Source: Muribaculaceae bacterium (lineage in GTDB: Bacteria; Bacteroidota; Bacteroidia; Bacteroidales; Muribaculaceae). Taken from it: 18,641 nt of DNA. A program made the translations under genes and the position numbers. Location of the stretch: positions 1 through 18,641 of the forward strand of contig VSPW01000014.1 of assembly GCA_009775535.1 (NCBI GenBank), given 5' to 3'. The notes beneath the pieces were generated by a model. The model did no database searches. It saw only the letters and a program-made list of their open reading frames with translations, and was not told the origin of the DNA. Below are positions 15,057 to 18,641 of the stretch, one piece after another. The first letter of the stretch is position 1, and each line of letters opens with the position of its first letter.

Positions 15057-17282
15057 CTACCTGATGGCTATTTTAGTGAACTGGCGGCTGCCATCCTCGA
15101 AGTTTATGGTAAGCACATATATGCCGGATGGCAGATGGGCACAGCTGATGGCGGTTTCAGTTCCGGCTGCGGCGGCCGACAGGTTGCGTTGGCCACGCAT
15201 GTCGGTGACATCCATGCTGCCTATTGCTATGCCTGCAGTGACGTACACATCCTTGCCGCTGACTGTCACAGTAGCCTGGCGGCCGTCTGCCGCCAATGTC
15301 TCATCGACCCCCGACTGGGTATTGTCCTTGGCCTTTATGGCCACGCGGTCAAGGCGGAAGTTCGCATATGTCGTTTTGGTTTTGTTGTGGAATGCAAGGT
15401 GGTATACGCCTGCCGACGGAACAGTGAAGTCACATTCGTAAGCCTTCCATCCGGCAACACCGTCAATGCCGTCCTTGTCATATGCATATTCATTGTTGAT
15501 TGTATGTATATTAATGGTGAAGCTTTCGGTGTTGTCCTTCTCCGTACCCAGTAGCACATCCACTGTGTGGGTGTCGTAGCTTGCCCCGTTGGCGCAGAAT
15601 GTGAGCGTATGCTGCCCGCTGTTGAACTGTATCGCCGGTGAAATCAGCCAGTCGTTTCCGTTGTCTGCCGACCCGCCGGTAGACGCCTGTGCATATTTAC
15701 CTTCAAGCTTGTAGTAGCTGTCCACGATGGCCCATCCCCTTGCCGAATTGTTGATGATGGTCCACTGTGTGCCGTCCTGGTCATCCTCGAAACTTGTCGA
15801 ATAGGGGATTGAAGCAGTCGACGTAAGCATGAACGTTTCTGATGATGCCCGCATTCCGGTTATCCCTGCACACACAGGCTCGATTATATAGCTGAACGAA
15901 CCGTTGGTCTCTATCGTCTCCGAGAATGAGGTGCTGGCGGTTGCGGAGGCTACAGCCTCCTCGTTTCCAGCCATTACCCGGTATACATTATAAGTCACTG
16001 CATCAAAGTCTGCATATCCGCCGTTTACGGTTGATACCGGCCTTTCCCAAGTCAGCGTTGCAGTGCGTCCGTCAAGGCTTACCGACACGTTCTGTACCTG
16101 GTTCAGCATGTCAGTTCCGGAGAAAGCCTCCACGAATGCCGGGAATCCGTTGCCGCTGGCATTGAACGGCAACACCTCATATGTCACGAACCCGTTGGGC
16201 GCGTTTTCATCAGTGAACGACACATCCCCTGAGCCAAGCGTGGCAATAGGCTCAGATGTGCCTATGCGGTATACCTTCACGCCTGTTACATTGGCAGCTG
16301 CGCCGCTATAGTCCGTTTGCGGCAAAGTCCAGCTGATATCCACCTTCTGTACCCCTTTTTCATGGGCTTTGGCATTGAGAGATGTCACAGCCGAAGGCGA
16401 TTGAGGGTTCACGGCCTTATCCTTGAAAAACAGAGACGTCACCTGGGCGTCATCGCCGAGTTTATCGAGCTTTTCATAATCGGTGCGGAAATCCACGAAC
16501 CCTCCGGGGATGCCGGTTGTGAGGTCAACATCGCAGAAATGCCCATAGCTCGGATGCGCTTGGGCCCACCACAAAGTCCCGTCAGAGTCGAACGCCATCG
16601 ATTGGAACTGTTCTGCCGTCCCCAGGTTGTGCTGTGGAGCATCATCATTAACCTTTCCGGTGAATTTGTCCATCTTGTATAGATAGCGGTAATGCGACAT
16701 TGCATACAGTTGCCCCTGAGCATTGCAAGCCAGCGTTATGAGCCCGTCATCATCCAGGTTGCCGTACCCGTTGATGGCCTTCAGCTCGCCCGGGCTGCCT
16801 ATCAACCTGTAGTCGCCCGTAGCCAGGTCCACCGCATATAGCGATGTCTGCGCCACCTTTCCCGTATTGTACTTGTCCTCGACGAGTGCGTACATCGTAT
16901 TGGTGGTGTAGTCATAAGCCATGTCCACCACACGGTTGGATTGTTGCGATGTGTTTTCCGACAACACGTTGAGCGTCTCGGCATCATACACCGTCCACCC
17001 GTAAGGGTATATCTCGGTGAAGTCCCCGAATTCCACCTGGTATGTATAGATCTTGCCATCTACATATTCCCCGGCAGATACATGCACGTCCCCATACGAT
17101 AGCGTCTTTATCGGAGTAAGCGTCTGAGGATTGTCGATGTCGAACGAAACAAACCCTAGTCCCCCGGACTTCGCGCCGAACAGGTAGCCGTAGGCGGTCT
17201 TGCCTGCATTGGCATGATGCGGCATCACCGATGGCAGCGCTGCTAAAGAAGCAACAATTGCAAAGTGTAAAAATCTTCTCAT
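15057..17282 (-). CDS. Secreted modular protein: propeller-like region, two FN3 domains, cleaved-adhesin/choice-of-anchor-J-like domain, sorting-type C-terminus
   Basis: The 741-residue protein starts with a signal peptide (MRRFLHFAIVASLAALPS, cleavage near HANAG, about residue 26). Residues about 28-290 contain repeated short units such as TMYALVED, QLYAMSHY and TLWWAQAHP, which look like beta-propeller blades. Two fibronectin type III-like domains follow (about 296-388 and 392-482). Residues about 493-652 begin PYSTSFEDD and contain GNDWLISPAI, the hallmark of the cleaved-adhesin/choice-of-anchor-J beta-sandwich found in gingipain-like surface proteins. The end (about 660-741, with VTDMRGQ and LPSGIYVLTI) resembles a type IX secretion sorting domain. 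No catalytic site is recognised, so a surface adhesin or binding protein is more likely than an enzyme. It is monocistronic, with its own -7 box and terminator. The ATG at 17282 directly precedes the signal peptide. Confidence 0.85.
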   Translation of the reverse strand: MRRFLHFAIVASLAALPSVMPHHANAGKTAYGYLFGAKSGGLGFVSFDIDNPQTLTPIKTLSYGDVHVSAGEYVDGKIYTYQVEFGDFTEIYPYGWTVYDAETLNVLSENTSQQSNRVVDMAYDYTTNTMYALVEDKYNTGKVAQTSLYAVDLATGDYRLIGSPGELKAINGYGNLDDDGLITLACNAQGQLYAMSHYRYLYKMDKFTGKVNDDAPQHNLGTAEQFQSMAFDSDGTLWWAQAHPSYGHFCDVDLTTGIPGGFVDFRTDYEKLDKLGDDAQVTSLFFKDKAVNPQSPSAVTSLNAKAHEKGVQKVDISWTLPQTDYSGAAANVTGVKVYRIGTSEPIATLGSGDVSFTDENAPNGFVTYEVLPFNASGNGFPAFVEAFSGTDMLNQVQNVSVSLDGRTATLTWERPVSTVNGGYADFDAVTYNVYRVMAGNEEAVASATASTSFSETIETNGSFSYIIEPVCAGITGMRASSETFMLTSTASIPYSTSFEDDQDGTQWTIINNSARGWAIVDSYYKLEGKYAQASTGGSADNGNDWLISPAIQFNSGQHTLTFCANGASYDTHTVDVLLGTEKDNTESFTINIHTINNEYAYDKDGIDGVAGWKAYECDFTVPSAGVYHLAFHNKTKTTYANFRLDRVAIKAKDNTQSGVDETLAADGRQATVTVSGKDVYVTAGIAIGSMDVTDMRGQRNLSAAAAGTETAISCAHLPSGIYVLTINFEDGSRQFTKIAIR

Positions 17283-17362
17283 ACTTTTTTGGTTATAGTT
17301 AGTGGAATAGAAAAATGGTAGTAAATAGTGCTTTATATTTGATAAATGCTATGTTTATTTCG

Positions 17363-17370
17363 CAAATATA
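17363..17370 (-). promoter_or_regulatory. Candidate -7 box for the secreted FN3 protein gene
   Basis: On minus this reads TATATTTG, an exact TAnnTTTG, 80 bases before the start codon at 17282, giving a leader of about 75 bases. No good TTTG is seen at the expected -33 distance, so control by another factor is possible. Confidence 0.55.
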
Positions 17371-17429
17371 TGCAATATGATGCTTATATTGTTTAATAGA
17401 TGTGTTAAAAAATATAAATAGGCGTATGC

Positions 17430-17469
17430 AAAAAACGTATGGACATCTTGGAATGTCCATACGTTTTTT
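17430..17469 (-). terminator. Strong terminator for prs
   Basis: A perfect 17-bp stem (17430-17446 with 17453-17469) has a 6-base loop and A-rich/T-rich outer ends. It lies 28 bases beyond the prs stop at 17498, and on minus it ends in TTTTTT. By symmetry it would also stop plus-strand transcripts. Confidence 0.92.
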
Positions 17470-17497
17470 ATGTCTGGTCAGATATGACTTTTAAAGT

Positions 17498-18433
17498 CTA
17501 TTTGAATACATACTGTGACGATATCGATTTGAAGTCATGTACGCGGCGGATAGTGTCGGCAAACATCCGTGCCACCGATATGATGGTGCACTTCTTGCAG
17601 TCCTTCTTGAAGGGGATTGAATTGGTGAATATCATTTCCGCCATACCGCTCTCATCTATCAGTCGCGAAGCAGGGTCGCTCATTATGGCATGAGAGCACA
17701 GGGCGCGCACGCTTTTTGCCCCATGCGCAAGCATAAGGTCGGCCGCCTTTGTGATAGTGCCGGCCGTGTCGACCATATCATCTACCAGGATGACGTTCTT
17801 ACCCTCCACATCGCCTATTACGGTCATTGTGGCCACAACGTTTGCCTTTGCGCGCTGCTTATGGCAGAGCACCAGGGGCACATTGAAATACTTTGCATAG
17901 CTGTTGGCACGTTTTGCACCGCCGACATCAGGTGTGGCGATAACCATGTCCTCCAGTCCGAGCGACTCGATATAGGGGACAAATACCGAAGATGCGTACA
18001 GGTGGTCTACCGGGACGTTGAAGAATCCCTGGATCTGGTCAGCATGGAGGTCCATGGTGATGACGCGGTCAACGCCTGCGGCAGTCAGCAGGTCGGCTAC
18101 AAGCTTTGCGGCTATCGACACGCGTGGCTTGTCCTTGCGGTCCTGGCGGGCCCAGCCGAAGTAGGGCATTACGGCTATGATGGTCTTTGCCGAAGCGCGC
18201 TTGGCGGCATCGATCATCAGCAGCAGTTCCATTAGGTTGTCGGTGGGAGGGAATGTCGACTGCACGAGATACACCTCGCAGCCGCGGATCGACTCTTCAA
18301 ACGACACCTCGAATTCGCCGTCGGCAAAACGGGTGATGTTCATTTGTCCCAGCTCTACGCCGAGTTCCTTACAGATTTCTTCAGCCATGTAGCGTGACTG
18401 TGTTCCGGCAAAAACCTTGATTGTAGGTGACAT
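17498..18433 (-). CDS. prs: Ribose-phosphate pyrophosphokinase (PRPP synthetase)
   Basis: This cytoplasmic enzyme makes PRPP from ribose 5-phosphate and ATP, feeding purine, pyrimidine, histidine, tryptophan and NAD synthesis. The 311 residues match class I bacterial enzymes (about 315). Visible signatures are FADGE at 36-40, the flexible-loop region YFGWARQDRK at 91-100, the PRPP synthetase signature DLHADQIQGFF at 128-138, and the PRPP-binding loop VILVDDMVDTAGTI at 214-227. The start ATG at 18433 gives the usual opening (MSPTIKVFAG). There is no clear TAnnTTTG box in the 39 bases upstream, where another minus-strand gene ends, so it may be transcribed with that gene. The strong hairpin at 17430-17469 ends the unit. 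Confidence 0.97.
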   Translation of the reverse strand: MSPTIKVFAGTQSRYMAEEICKELGVELGQMNITRFADGEFEVSFEESIRGCEVYLVQSTFPPTDNLMELLLMIDAAKRASAKTIIAVMPYFGWARQDRKDKPRVSIAAKLVADLLTAAGVDRVITMDLHADQIQGFFNVPVDHLYASSVFVPYIESLGLEDMVIATPDVGGAKRANSYAKYFNVPLVLCHKQRAKANVVATMTVIGDVEGKNVILVDDMVDTAGTITKAADLMLAHGAKSVRALCSHAIMSDPASRLIDESGMAEMIFTNSIPFKKDCKKCTIISVARMFADTIRRVHDFKSISSQYVFK

Positions 18434-18472
18434 GAGGAATTTGATAGGGTTATGTTTAGATATAATGGTTGG

Positions 18473-18641
18473 TTAATTGTCCTTGTTTTCGGCCTTTATG
18501 GCTGTGGCAGAAGGCATAGTGTCGCATGCCTTGGCGCTTTTGGCAGGTGAGATGCGTACGATTGCGGCATCCGATGGCCCTATTTGCAGCTCCACTGGTA
18601 TCTCAGGCGCGAAATCTATTTCCCGTTCAGTTCCGGTGATA
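18473..18641 (-). CDS. C-terminal end of an unidentified protein, cut by the window edge
   Basis: From the window end a minus-strand frame is open for 55 codons and stops at TAA (18475-18473), 39 bases before the prs start. The last residues include EREIDFAPEIPVELQIGPSD, then AAIVRI and a low-complexity, Ala/Lys-rich tail ending AIKAENKDN. The beta-strand pattern before the tail vaguely resembles the C-terminal all-beta domain of GH13 amylase-like enzymes, but this is a weak guess and I would not name it. The reading frame, spacing to prs and codon choice support a real gene. Same-strand placement suggests it lies upstream of prs in one transcript. Confidence 0.6.
   Translation of the reverse strand, partial: ITGTEREIDFAPEIPVELQIGPSDAAIVRISPAKSAKACDTMPSATAIKAENKDN

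Noticed and set aside
1..18641. CRISPR array, insertion sequence or toxin-antitoxin module
   Set aside because: No regularly spaced direct repeats, transposase-like protein, terminal inverted repeats around genes, or paired small toxin/antitoxin genes were recognised.

Overview
The window looks like ordinary chromosomal DNA from a member of the Bacteroidota, order Bacteroidales. A Muribaculaceae- or Prevotella-like gut organism is a reasonable guess, but the family is inference. The evidence is: TAnnTTTG (-7) boxes of the Bacteroidota promoter type upstream of nearly every transcription unit; no clear Shine-Dalgarno sequences at the starts; a DUF5606-type protein known mainly from Bacteroidota; a lipoprotein form of TamA (TamL); a C10 (streptopain-like) cysteine peptidase; and two secreted proteins ending in sorting-type C-terminal domains. 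I found no insertion sequence, phage gene, CRISPR array or integration scar.

Layout. (1) 1-370: two tRNA genes facing apart, a CAT-anticodon tRNA (probably tRNA-Ile2) on minus and tRNA-Leu(TAA) on plus. Each has a two-part Bacteroidota promoter. (2) 398-1876, plus: a small TSCPD-domain protein followed by threonine ammonia-lyase (ilvA), with a hairpin behind it. (3) 2163-7183, plus: Kup potassium transporter, then TamL and an HAD phosphatase of phosphoglycolate phosphatase type. (4) 7296-7712, minus: DUF5606 protein, ending at a strong terminator shared with the convergent phosphatase unit. (5) 8075-11164, plus: a 1029-residue secreted C10 cysteine peptidase with a roughly 130-nt leader. (6) 11165-11521: a non-coding stretch between convergent units, with a nested hairpin and a possible minus-strand promoter. 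(7) 11522-14855, minus: an aspS - nif3-like - coiled-coil zinc-ribbon operon. (8) 15057-17282, minus: a secreted modular protein (propeller-like region, two FN3 domains, a cleaved-adhesin/choice-of-anchor-J-like domain, sorting domain) with its own promoter and terminator. (9) 17498-18641, minus: prs, and the 3' end of an unidentified gene cut by the window edge.

How the genes relate. Most are independent housekeeping units: tRNAs, aspartyl-tRNA synthetase, PRPP synthetase, threonine deaminase, K+ uptake, and outer-membrane assembly. The accessory part is two secreted proteins, the C10 peptidase and the FN3/adhesin-like protein. Both carry N-terminal signal peptides and C-terminal domains like those used by type IX secretion, but no secretion genes are in the window. 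I did not find a convincing new multi-gene system. The least explained DNA is the 11242-11467 island, followed by the leader of the peptidase gene.
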